64,000 nucleotides of DNA, taken from NCBI GenBank assembly GCA_003649445.1, contig QMRV01000006.1, positions 5,466-69,465 of the forward strand, in the 5' to 3' direction. The notes under the pieces were generated by a model. It did no database searches. It was not told the DNA's origin and worked only from the letters and a program-made list of their open reading frames with translations. Source of the DNA: Thermoprotei archaeon (GTDB lineage: Archaea; Thermoproteota; Thermoprotei; Thermofilales; B15-G2). Below are positions 25,388 through 32,088 of the stretch, one piece after another (positions within the stretch are counted from its first letter, which is position 1; the number at the start of each line of letters is the position of its first letter). The position numbers were made by a program, and so were the translations under genes.

Positions 25388-25960
25388 TTACCAGGGAACA
25401 TTCTTGAGCCCGGTCTTGAATGCCAAGTAGTTAGACAATTTATGTATAATATATGTAAGCATTAAGAGCAAAAGTGTTTCTATGGAAAAAATGTTTATTG
25501 AGAAAATAAGATAGTCGAGTAATAGCGCAGTGACCATAAAGCCTAGCTGGTCAACTACAGGAAACGGATGACCCCTAGGCATACCTAATCTTCTTTTTAC
25601 AAACGATCCAAGTATATCTCCTAAAAGAGCCCCGAATGCCGTTACAAAGAAGAGCTGTAGTGATAATACTACGCTCTTTAAGTACTGAGAATAGAAAGTA
25701 GTCACGACAAGCTTTGCGGGGAAAAATGTCGCGGTTCCAGCGACTACTCCTGCAATAAAGCCTTCAACACTTTTTCCGTCCCCTAGAATACGTCTTCCGT
25801 CGATAAACGTTTTACCCATGTCTATAGGCGTTCTCTTTTTAAGTATTTTTGCGGCAAGAACTGGGATAGAGTTCGCAGTATATGCTGGAACTGCTATAAT
25901 GGCTAGCTGCAGGACAAGAGCCTCCTTCAACATTTCTCGGTCATTTGATTTTATTACCAA
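25388..25960 (-). CDS. carS: CDP-archaeol synthase
   Basis: CarS activates unsaturated archaetidic acid with CTP in archaeal lipid synthesis. The 190 residues have five membrane segments and family motifs: NSIPVLAAKIL, PIDMGKTFIDGRRILGDGKSVEGFIAG at about 42-68 and RRLGMPRGHPFPVVDQLGFM at about 127-146. The protein is cytoplasmic-membrane embedded. It is transcribed away from the 156-residue unknown gene. Confidence 0.92.
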   Translation of the reverse strand: MVIKSNDREMLKEALVLQLAIIAVPAYTANSIPVLAAKILKKRTPIDMGKTFIDGRRILGDGKSVEGFIAGVVAGTATFFPAKLVVTTFYSQYLKSVVLSLQLFFVTAFGALLGDILGSFVKRRLGMPRGHPFPVVDQLGFMVTALLLDYLIFSINIFSIETLLLLMLTYIIHKLSNYLAFKTGLKNVPW

Positions 25961-26016
25961 TATTATTTAAAATTACAGTTTAGTTCTTTTAGAACCTGCT
26001 TTAGGTAAGAAATATT

Positions 26017-26487
26017 TTGTGCCTGAAGACAAGAATATTAGTGACAGGTCCTGCTCCAGGTAAAATTCTCTTGAACGCTAAAGTATATTTACTCGGTAGT
26101 AGACGTGTAGACGTATCTTCTGAAACTGAAGTCTATCTCCACGTCAAAGGCTACTCTCTAGCTCGAGTAACTCACTTAGACATAGAAAACTCTTTGTTAA
26201 ACCAAATTCTTCCGCCAAAGACGCATCAGTATTTGAAGATTCTCGGAGTTCCTGGAGGGATAAGAGTAATGCTTAACAAGATAACTAGAGTTTCCTTAAA
26301 TAATGACAGTGTTGTAGTAAATTCTATAGATGTTTTATGCGAAGACTTAGCCGATTTACTAAAAGTAGGTGAATCAACTATAGCTTATGTCGGAGGAAAA
26401 TATGGAGGTATTTTCATAGGATTTAAGAAAAAGTACGTAACAAAGTTGGAGGAAAAAGCTATTGAGAGAGGAGTTAACCCTCTTTAG
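26017..26487 (+). CDS. unknown beta-rich protein
   Basis: The 156-residue frame starts at TTG 26017, the first start codon after the divergent carS gene; the start is uncertain. The sequence is beta-rich (ILVTGPAPGKILLNAKVYLLGSRRVDV) and ends in a charged helix. VNSIDVLCEDLADLLKVGESTIAYVG suggests two adjacent small folds. The last 14 bp overlap the convergent deoC gene. No family recognised. Confidence 0.55.
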   Translation: MCLKTRILVTGPAPGKILLNAKVYLLGSRRVDVSSETEVYLHVKGYSLARVTHLDIENSLLNQILPPKTHQYLKILGVPGGIRVMLNKITRVSLNNDSVVVNSIDVLCEDLADLLKVGESTIAYVGGKYGGIFIGFKKKYVTKLEEKAIERGVNPL

Positions 26488-27163
26488 ACTCTAAGATCTT
26501 TCTGTACTCTTCAACTATTGTCACGCCGCTACTTGTTCCTATTCTATCTGCTCCTGCTTGAATAAACGCTAGAGCGTCTTCTGCATGCCTTATTCCTCCA
26601 GCTGCTTTTACCTTAATCTTATCTCCCGCCACTTTTCTGAGAAGAGTAACATCATGTAGCATAGCTCTTCCTGGACCAAAACCTGTACATGTTTTAACGA
26701 AATCAGCTCCTACTTCAATAAGTAGTTTACAGGCCTCTATTTTCTCTTCATCTGTCAGATAATCTGTCTGGATAATTACTTTTATTATACATCCACTGCT
26801 ATGAGCAGCTTCAACTAATGACAAAAGCTCGTTTTTAAGTTCATCAATGAGCCCTGATTTTAAATACGAAATATTCATTACAGTATCGATTTCTTCTGCT
26901 CCGTCACTCACTGCCTTCTCTAGTTCAGCTAGCTTAGCTTCGAGAGTACTGTAGCCTAAAGGAAAACCTACAACAGTGCACAATTTGACGTCACTTGAGG
27001 AAAGTACATCAGAGACTCTTTTCACATAGACTGGAGGTACGACAAACGCTGCGAAGCCTATCTCAACTGCTTTCTCAGCTTCACTTAGAACTTTTTCTAG
27101 GTCAGTGTTCGGTTTTAGAACCGTGTGATCTATTTTCTTCACGAAGTCTTTCAGACTCAACAT
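26474..27163 (-). CDS. deoC: deoxyribose-phosphate aldolase
   Basis: DeoC splits 2-deoxyribose-5-phosphate into acetaldehyde and glyceraldehyde-3-phosphate. The 229 residues have the active-site set: Asp93 (EEIDTVMN), the Schiff-base Lys157 (FVKTCTGFG) and Lys186 (KVKAAGGIRH). IDHTVLKPNT at 11-20 fixes the start. It overlaps the preceding zinc-ribbon gene by 62 bp, an unusually long overlap for a coupled pair. The acetaldehyde and glyceraldehyde-3-phosphate products could feed the aldehyde oxidoreductases at 35-39 kb. Confidence 0.93.
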   Translation of the reverse strand: MLSLKDFVKKIDHTVLKPNTDLEKVLSEAEKAVEIGFAAFVVPPVYVKRVSDVLSSSDVKLCTVVGFPLGYSTLEAKLAELEKAVSDGAEEIDTVMNISYLKSGLIDELKNELLSLVEAAHSSGCIIKVIIQTDYLTDEEKIEACKLLIEVGADFVKTCTGFGPGRAMLHDVTLLRKVAGDKIKVKAAGGIRHAEDALAFIQAGADRIGTSSGVTIVEEYRKILESKEG

Positions 27164-27311
27164 TTATCTCCACCACAAGGAATACTGTCGATATATATCC
27201 ACAGTCCTCACAAATATACTGTTGGGGTGTGATAACTCCGCTTAAAGGCGTTAGCGGCTTAACTTTAAGCGATCCACACCTCGGGCACATATACGCTTTT
27301 ATTTTACCCAA
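27102..27311 (-). CDS. small zinc-ribbon protein
   Basis: The 69 residues hold a zinc ribbon with C9-x2-C12 and C34-x2-C37 (YMCPRCGSLK, YICEDCGYIS) followed by a short beta/helical tail. Small ribbon proteins of this kind often contact RNA polymerase or the ribosome, but no specific partner can be named. Its C-terminal 20 codons overlap the deoC start in another frame. Confidence 0.65.
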   Translation of the reverse strand: MGKIKAYMCPRCGSLKVKPLTPLSGVITPQQYICEDCGYISTVFLVVEINVESERLREENRSHGSKTEH

Positions 27312-27377
27312 TTTTTCACCTTACTTTGCCAGCTATTTTCAAGAAATATATAGAGCTGAATTTACTTTAAAGTTGTG

Positions 27378-27433
27378 GTGATGAGGAGGAGGGCTCGAGA
27401 CCTCCCGGGGATGATTATTAGGCCGCGGACTGA
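27378..27433 (+). ncRNA. C/D-box sRNA candidate
   Basis: Box C GTGATGA at 27378-27384 and box D CTGA at 27430-27433 frame a 56 nt element. ATGATTA at 27411-27417 serves as C', leaving a 12 nt guide (27418-27429) before box D, the standard archaeal spacing. Box D' is degenerate, around 27396-27400. GGAGG (27385-27389) and CCTCC (27401-27405) can pair, which is unusual. The element abuts the end of the convergent radical SAM gene. The guide target was not identified. Confidence 0.6.
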
Positions 27434-28591
27434 CTAATAGTAGTCTCCTAGAAGCCATATATTGCCTATATTGACATTCTCTAGGCCGGCTTTACGGGCA
27501 ATAGCTAGAGCCTCCATTGCATGTCTCCTACTAGTAGGCGGAATATCATTCATTAAGTAGTCTGGATGAAAAGCTAATAGCGAAAGAGGTATCGAGGTAT
27601 TCAGATCAGCTATAAAGTTAACTATTTTTTCAACTTCATAAAGATCAACGTAGCCAGGTACAAGTAAAATGCTCACTATGACCAGTGGAGGATCTTTCCT
27701 TTCCTCTATTCTTTTAGCTGCTCCCTTTAGGTTCTCGAATACTCGTTTATTATCACAGCCTGTGAGAGCCTTATATACGCTTGGAGTCCACGCCTTTACA
27801 TCAAATTTTATGCATCCCCCACTTTCAAGCGATAGCTCTACGGCTTTATCGAGGAACGTAGGATTCATTAAACCGTTGGTTTCCCAGCATATTCTTAGTA
27901 TGCGTTTTTCACGAGAAGCTTTCTCTAAGGCGATTTCACTAGCTCTTATTGCATGAGGCATTTGTGGTGAAGGATCCCCTCCGAAAAAACATACACATGA
28001 AACTTTTTCTCTAACTTTCTCTGCCAATTCTCTTGATGTCATAATTGGAGACATACGAAAAGTATTTTCTCTGTAGTGCCAGTTTTGACAGAAGAGACAG
28101 TCAAGGTTGCAGGCTCCGTAAAATACAGCTAAATTGTAGTACCCTCTTTCAGCTGAGGGGCAATAAGCGTACTTTGGGTATCCTCTTCCAGTACAGCCCG
28201 GACAAATCCATTCTGCTACACAGTTAGTAGGCAGTGGGTCATAGTAGCAGTCAACTATACCTTTATCGGGCGTTCCCGCGAGTCTAACTAGTCTACCTCC
28301 CTCGTTTTTTACGAGACCGCAGAATCCGTAGCCACCTTCTCCTATGACACATTCATTAGCACACATTGTGCATTTCAGTCCTTTAGGATCTCTTGGAGGT
28401 TCGAATGGAAGCCCGTACTTACCTCTGCTTACTTTATGTGCCTCCATCGCTATCTTAAGTGCTTCGCTGGGATTTTCTCTAAGACAATCAACGCAAACAC
28501 CAATAGTACTTGATATTACTGGAGATCTTTTGCCACAGAGAGAGCATTCCTTTTCTTTTTTGGAAAAATACCAAGCAATTCTAAATATCAT
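27434..28591 (-). CDS. radical SAM enzyme of the pyruvate-formate-lyase-activating type
   Basis: The 385 residues begin with a zinc-binding part (CSLCGKR, CVDC), continue with CTMCANECVIGEGGYGFCG, and carry the radical SAM motif C-x3-C-x2-C in YGACNLDCLFCQNW. This layout matches the archaeal PflA-like group (COG1180 with N-terminal zinc knots). Substrate protein unknown; no glycyl radical enzyme is in the window. Its 3' end abuts a C/D sRNA candidate on the other strand. Confidence 0.83.
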   Translation of the reverse strand: MIFRIAWYFSKKEKECSLCGKRSPVISSTIGVCVDCLRENPSEALKIAMEAHKVSRGKYGLPFEPPRDPKGLKCTMCANECVIGEGGYGFCGLVKNEGGRLVRLAGTPDKGIVDCYYDPLPTNCVAEWICPGCTGRGYPKYAYCPSAERGYYNLAVFYGACNLDCLFCQNWHYRENTFRMSPIMTSRELAEKVREKVSCVCFFGGDPSPQMPHAIRASEIALEKASREKRILRICWETNGLMNPTFLDKAVELSLESGGCIKFDVKAWTPSVYKALTGCDNKRVFENLKGAAKRIEERKDPPLVIVSILLVPGYVDLYEVEKIVNFIADLNTSIPLSLLAFHPDYLMNDIPPTSRRHAMEALAIARKAGLENVNIGNIWLLGDYY

Positions 28592-28644
28592 CCCACTATT
28601 TTACTGTCGAGAAAACTGATATACTTGTCTATTTACATGAGTAA

Positions 28645-29184
28645 TTGATTATGAGAGTAGAGTATAAGGGTACTGTAATTGAAGTCATTAAAGGAGACAT
28701 TACAGAAGTAGAGGCTGATGCTATAGTCAACCCTGCTAACTCTTTAATGATCATGGGAGGCGGCGTTGCTGGCGCGATTAAGAGAAAAGGAGGCGATATT
28801 ATCGAGAAAGAAGCTTTAAGAAAAGCCCCTGTTCCTGTGGGTAAAGCTGTTGCAACAACAGCTGGCAAGCTGAAAGCCAAGTATGTTATTCATGCTCCTA
28901 CTATGGAAAAACCCGCTCAGCGCACTTCACTTGAAGCAGTTTCTAAGGCTGTTTTAGCTGCACTCTCAGTAGCGTCTTCGATGAAAATAAAGTCAATAGC
29001 TTTTCCAGGTATGGGTACAGGCGTAGGCAGACTAAGGGTCTACGATGCAGTGAAAACAATGGCTAAATGCATTAAAGATTACTTAAACAGTGGAGCAGAC
29101 TTCGATAAAATATTTTTAGTAGCCTACACTGACAGAGATTTACACGACTTTATTAAAGCGGTAAACGATGTCTTCAGAAAATAA
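28645..29184 (+). CDS. macrodomain protein (ADP-ribose-binding)
   Basis: Macrodomains bind or hydrolyse ADP-ribose derivatives. The 179 residues start with VIKGDITEVEADAIVNPANSLMIMGGGVAGAIKRKGG and later have SIAFPGMGTGVGRL, the two ligand loops of the fold. It overlaps the next gene by 17 bp and ends in a short helical tail. It could reverse ADP-ribosylation of proteins or nucleic acid ends; a link with the Tpt1 homologue at 17721 is possible but unproven. Confidence 0.9.
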   Translation: MIMRVEYKGTVIEVIKGDITEVEADAIVNPANSLMIMGGGVAGAIKRKGGDIIEKEALRKAPVPVGKAVATTAGKLKAKYVIHAPTMEKPAQRTSLEAVSKAVLAALSVASSMKIKSIAFPGMGTGVGRLRVYDAVKTMAKCIKDYLNSGADFDKIFLVAYTDRDLHDFIKAVNDVFRK

Positions 29185-29731
29185 GTATAAGAAACTCTCT
29201 CGAACACCTTTCTACATTTTCTCATATCAACTACTTTCGCCTTACTCGCCTACACCGGAGTATGTTGCATATGAAATGCTTAAACTTGCTGAAGCTAAGC
29301 CTGGGGAACTTGTAGTAGACTTAGGCTGCGGAGACGGAAACATCCTAATTGTCGCTGCCAAATATTTCGGATGCCGATGCGTAGGAGTGGAAATAAATCC
29401 CCACTTGGCAGAAATAGCTACTAGGAGAACTAAGGAAGAGGGTGTTGAAGACAGAGTCAAAATAATTGTAGGAGATTTCTTCGAGATAAACATTAGTGAC
29501 GCTGATATAGTTACCCTATACCTCCTTCCTAAAACACTTCGTTTGCTTAAATACAAGCTAGCTAGAGAAATTAAACCAAGCGCTAGAATTGTTTTACACG
29601 ATTATTCTTTTGAAGATATTGTTCCATCAAAGGTAGTCGAGTTAAAGTCGCACAGTCCTCTTCATATACACAAGATAATCCTCTATTATGCTAAAGACTT
29701 AAAGAACTCCCAAAGGTCGTCTCCTACATAA
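29168..29731 (+). CDS. SAM-dependent methyltransferase
   Basis: The 187 residues form a class I methyltransferase: motif I VVDLGCGDGNIL at about 50-61, VGVEINPHLAEIA as motif II and DADIVTLYLLPK near motif IV. The family resembles small archaeal protein methyltransferases with an acidic motif I. No substrate-specific domain is visible. The last 46 bp overlap the convergent PUA gene, a large overlap. Confidence 0.82.
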   Translation: MSSENKYKKLSRTPFYIFSYQLLSPYSPTPEYVAYEMLKLAEAKPGELVVDLGCGDGNILIVAAKYFGCRCVGVEINPHLAEIATRRTKEEGVEDRVKIIVGDFFEINISDADIVTLYLLPKTLRLLKYKLAREIKPSARIVLHDYSFEDIVPSKVVELKSHSPLHIHKIILYYAKDLKNSQRSSPT

Positions 29732-30189
29732 TGTAGATTTTCTAGCACTTTTCCTTTTTTCATCTGTCTTATTTCGCTGCTAGAGTACCACGCTCTACAG
29801 ACAGCAAGAGGCTTACCGTGTCTTTCGTCGACAACCACCACTATGTCTCCTTTCTCGAAATCACCTTTAATTTGAGTTATTCCTGGAGCCATTACGTCGG
29901 CGCCATTAGCTATATGAGGTACAGCACCCATGTCTACAACTACCTTCGGCAAGAGGTCTTGGTATTTCTCCTTGAGCAATATTTTCAGCGCAGGTATTGT
30001 AATATCTTCTTCCAGAATTATTAGACAAGGAGTCTTGTCGGCAATTATCACCGTCCCTTCATCAGTTTCAGCTTTCTCTACTATTTCAGCTTCCTTAATT
30101 AATTCAGAGAGTTCCGGGTATTTTTCCGCTATCTCTTTTATTAAAGCCTTCTTGTCTTTTTTGCTGAGTAGATGCCTTTTAGCTTTCAC
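29686..30189 (-). CDS. PUA-domain protein of the MCT-1/Tma20 type
   Basis: The 167 residues have an N-terminal alpha/beta domain (1-80) and a PUA domain (about 82-160, KVVVDMGAVPHIANGADVMAPGI). This is the layout of archaeal relatives of MCT-1/Tma20, which in eukaryotes act in ribosome recycling and re-initiation. It is a single gene divergent from the phosphoribosyltransferase gene. The ribosomal role is by family analogy. Confidence 0.85.
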   Translation of the reverse strand: MKAKRHLLSKKDKKALIKEIAEKYPELSELIKEAEIVEKAETDEGTVIIADKTPCLIILEEDITIPALKILLKEKYQDLLPKVVVDMGAVPHIANGADVMAPGITQIKGDFEKGDIVVVVDERHGKPLAVCRAWYSSSEIRQMKKGKVLENLHYVGDDLWEFFKSLA

Positions 30190-30283
30190 GAGTCTACTTT
30201 ATTTAACTACCTTAATAAAAATTACATTAGAGTATCGAATTTAAGCTTAAATAAAAAAAGACCACTATTCATTAAGGGAGACC

Positions 30284-30964
30284 GTGGTCAAAGTAAAATG
30301 CAAACTTGTTAAATGGGAGGAAGTCGTAGAGTGGTGTAGAGAACTAGCAGCGAAAATAAGAGAGTCCGAATGGATTCCTGATACTGTTGTAGCTATTGCG
30401 AGAGGAGGATTTGTTCCAGCAAGACTTCTCTGCGACTTCCTCGACATTCACGAACTCTTAAGCGTACAGGTAGTCCACTGGGGAAAAGCCGCTGAAATAA
30501 CTGCTAGGGCTCATGTCAAATATCCACTTAAAGTCGATCTTTCAGGAAAGAAAGTTCTACTTGTAGACGATATTGCTGATACAGGAGACTCCATTATAGT
30601 GGCAAAAGAGCACTTAACTTCAGAATGCAAACCAAAGGAAATTAAAGTAGCTACAATGCAGTGGATAAGTCCTGTGTGTAAAATAAAGCCGGACTATTAT
30701 GTAGAAGATGTCAAAGACTGGACATGGTACCAGTATCCGTGGACAAGACTAGAAGACACTACCCAATTCATAGAGAAAATGCTTGGCGAAGAAGGTAAAA
30801 CGAAGAAAACATGGAAGTTTAGCGAAATAGTAGAGAAGTTTAAAGAATGGTACGGAATAGACGTCGGCGAAGAATACTATAAGCTGGCTCTAGACTTACT
30901 CATAGCGAACGGTAAACTTAAGAAGGTAGAGAAAGAAGAAGAACTGGTCTACGAAGTACAGTGA
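30284..30964 (+). CDS. phosphoribosyltransferase (COG2236 type)
   Basis: The 226 residues include the PRPP-binding loop VLLVDDIADTGDS at about 95-107 and VVAIARGGFVPARLL at about 36-50. The family transfers phosphoribose to or from a purine-like base; the exact substrate is unknown. The C-terminal 70 residues add a helical region. Start is GTG 30284. The stop codon TGA at 30962-30964 lies inside box C of the first C/D sRNA, so mRNA and sRNA are probably one transcript. Confidence 0.85.
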   Translation: MVKVKCKLVKWEEVVEWCRELAAKIRESEWIPDTVVAIARGGFVPARLLCDFLDIHELLSVQVVHWGKAAEITARAHVKYPLKVDLSGKKVLLVDDIADTGDSIIVAKEHLTSECKPKEIKVATMQWISPVCKIKPDYYVEDVKDWTWYQYPWTRLEDTTQFIEKMLGEEGKTKKTWKFSEIVEKFKEWYGIDVGEEYYKLALDLLIANGKLKKVEKEEELVYEVQ

Positions 30965-31008
30965 TGAAGAACCGGGAACAGACATATGAAGACGCCACCC
31001 ATAGCTGA
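30961..31008 (+). ncRNA. C/D-box sRNA candidate 1 (overlaps the phosphoribosyltransferase stop)
   Basis: Box C GTGATGA at 30961-30967, an 11 nt guide, D' CAGA at 30979-30982, a 4 nt spacer, C' TGAAGA at 30987-30992, a 12 nt guide (CGCCACCCATAG) and box D CTGA at 31005-31008. All spacings are standard for archaeal C/D sRNAs. Guide targets were not identified. Confidence 0.65.
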
Positions 31009-31011
31009 AAT

Positions 31012-31069
31012 GGCGATGACGAAGCAGGGAAAGCCTAGTTGGTGACGAAGGACGTGGAGCGGCTGAGCC
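31012..31069 (+). ncRNA. C/D-box sRNA candidate 2
   Basis: A GGC/GCC terminal pair flanks box C ATGACGA at 31016-31022 and box D CTGA at 31063-31066. Between them lie a 12 nt guide, D' CTAG at 31035-31038, a 3 nt spacer and C' GTGACGA at 31042-31048, then a 14 nt guide. Both C boxes share the TGACGA variant, which keeps the GA pairs of the kink-turn. It begins only a few bases after candidate 1. Confidence 0.7.
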
Positions 31070-31079
31070 CCTAATTACT

Positions 31080-31087
31080 CTTATAAG
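31080..31087 (+). promoter_or_regulatory. TATA box of the pyruvate-kinase-C-like gene
   Basis: CTTATAAG is a near-ideal archaeal TATA box, 30 bp before GTG 31110, supporting that start and leaderless transcription. Confidence 0.55.
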
Positions 31088-31109
31088 TTTTCTTTTACCT
31101 TAACTATAT

Positions 31110-31688
31110 GTGCCTATAGAAGAGAAGGTAGTATATTTTGAAAAATTTGCTGAAGAAGAAAACACAGAGATTACACTCAAGATAGCTAAAGAATATGCAG
31201 AAAAATATAATATAAAAAACATAGTTGTCGCCTCAACTAGAGGCAAAGTAGCAGAAAAAGCTCTTAATTACTTTGACCCCTCTAAATACAACTTAGTCAT
31301 AGTAACTCATACAAGCTGGTTCAGAGAAAATATCCGCCAAGAATTTGATGAAAAAATTGCCGAGAAACTCCGAGAAAAAGGAGCACATATAGTTACGGCA
31401 GCACATGCTCTAGGTGGAGTGTCAAGAGCCATCGAGAAAAAATATGGAGGCCTAACCTTAGTGGGCCTCATAGCTAACGTGCTTAGAAGGTTCTGCGAAG
31501 GAATGAAAGTTGCCGTAGAAATTACTCTAATGGCTACTGATGCAGGATATTTTGCGCCCGGAGAAGATGTCGTAGCTATAGCTGGTACAGGTAGAGGAGC
31601 AGACACAGCAGTAATATTAACAGCAGCTCCTTCAAGAAACTTCTTCGATGTCAAGATAAAGAAAATATTAGCTAAACCTATCTTCTAA
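31110..31688 (+). CDS. stand-alone pyruvate-kinase C-terminal-like domain protein
   Basis: The 192 residues match the isolated pyruvate kinase alpha/beta (C-terminal) domain found as a separate gene in many archaea: TLKIAKEYAEKYNIKNIVVASTRGKVAEKAL, and DVVAIAGTGRGADTAVILTAAPS near the end. No catalytic kinase barrel is present, so enzymatic activity as pyruvate kinase is not expected. Start is GTG 31110, set by the TATA box 30 bp upstream. Confidence 0.82.
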   Translation: MPIEEKVVYFEKFAEEENTEITLKIAKEYAEKYNIKNIVVASTRGKVAEKALNYFDPSKYNLVIVTHTSWFRENIRQEFDEKIAEKLREKGAHIVTAAHALGGVSRAIEKKYGGLTLVGLIANVLRRFCEGMKVAVEITLMATDAGYFAPGEDVVAIAGTGRGADTAVILTAAPSRNFFDVKIKKILAKPIF

Positions 31689-31740
31689 CCGTAGCATATC
31701 CAGTAAACTTTACTTAGATTTTTTACTATTTACTCTAGGG

Positions 31741-31789
31741 ATGATGAGTACTCCCGGAAGTGATTAATGAACTAAACTTACCCGGCTGA
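31741..31789 (+). ncRNA. C/D-box sRNA candidate in the 31.7-32.1 kb gap
   Basis: Box C ATGATGA (31741-31747) and box D CTGA (31786-31789) are 49 nt apart end to end. A C' may be TTAATGA (31764-31770), leaving a 15 nt guide; D' is weak (CGGA at 31755-31758). The flanks GG before box C and CGTT after box D are the same as in the candidate at 42161. Confidence 0.45.
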
Positions 31790-32088
31790 CGTTCTATTAT
31801 CATTAGTAAACTTCAGTAAAGTCTCCATTAGAAAGCCCGGTTTAGTTTATTCCTTCCACCGCCACCATCAGATACTTCCATTATTTTTTAATAAATTAAT
31901 TTCATTAAATAATTTATTGGTAAATGTCACACTTCAGAAAAGTCTACCATTGTTTACCGATGATTTTACTGATTTAAATCAATGTAGATTTCATAAAAAT
32001 GGGCAAGCCTCTCATCAGAATTTTTCTCATGTAACTTTTAAAGAAAAACTCATTATAATCTTTCCTAAAAGTATGAATTAAGTGAAGT
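31790..32088. other. AT-rich intergenic stretch without a gene
   Basis: I see no credible coding frame here. GTTTAGTT near 31838 is the inverted match of AACTAAAC at 31770-31777, so the upstream sRNA region could extend into a larger fold. The last 50 bp (ACTTTTAAAGAAAAACTC and TATAATC) probably hold the promoter of the radical SAM gene at 32089. Confidence 0.4.

Noticed and set aside
31815..31880. A C/D sRNA on the minus strand (CTGATGG ... CTGA)
   Set aside because: Box C is imperfect, C' is weak and spacing is not standard; the plus-strand candidate next to it is better.
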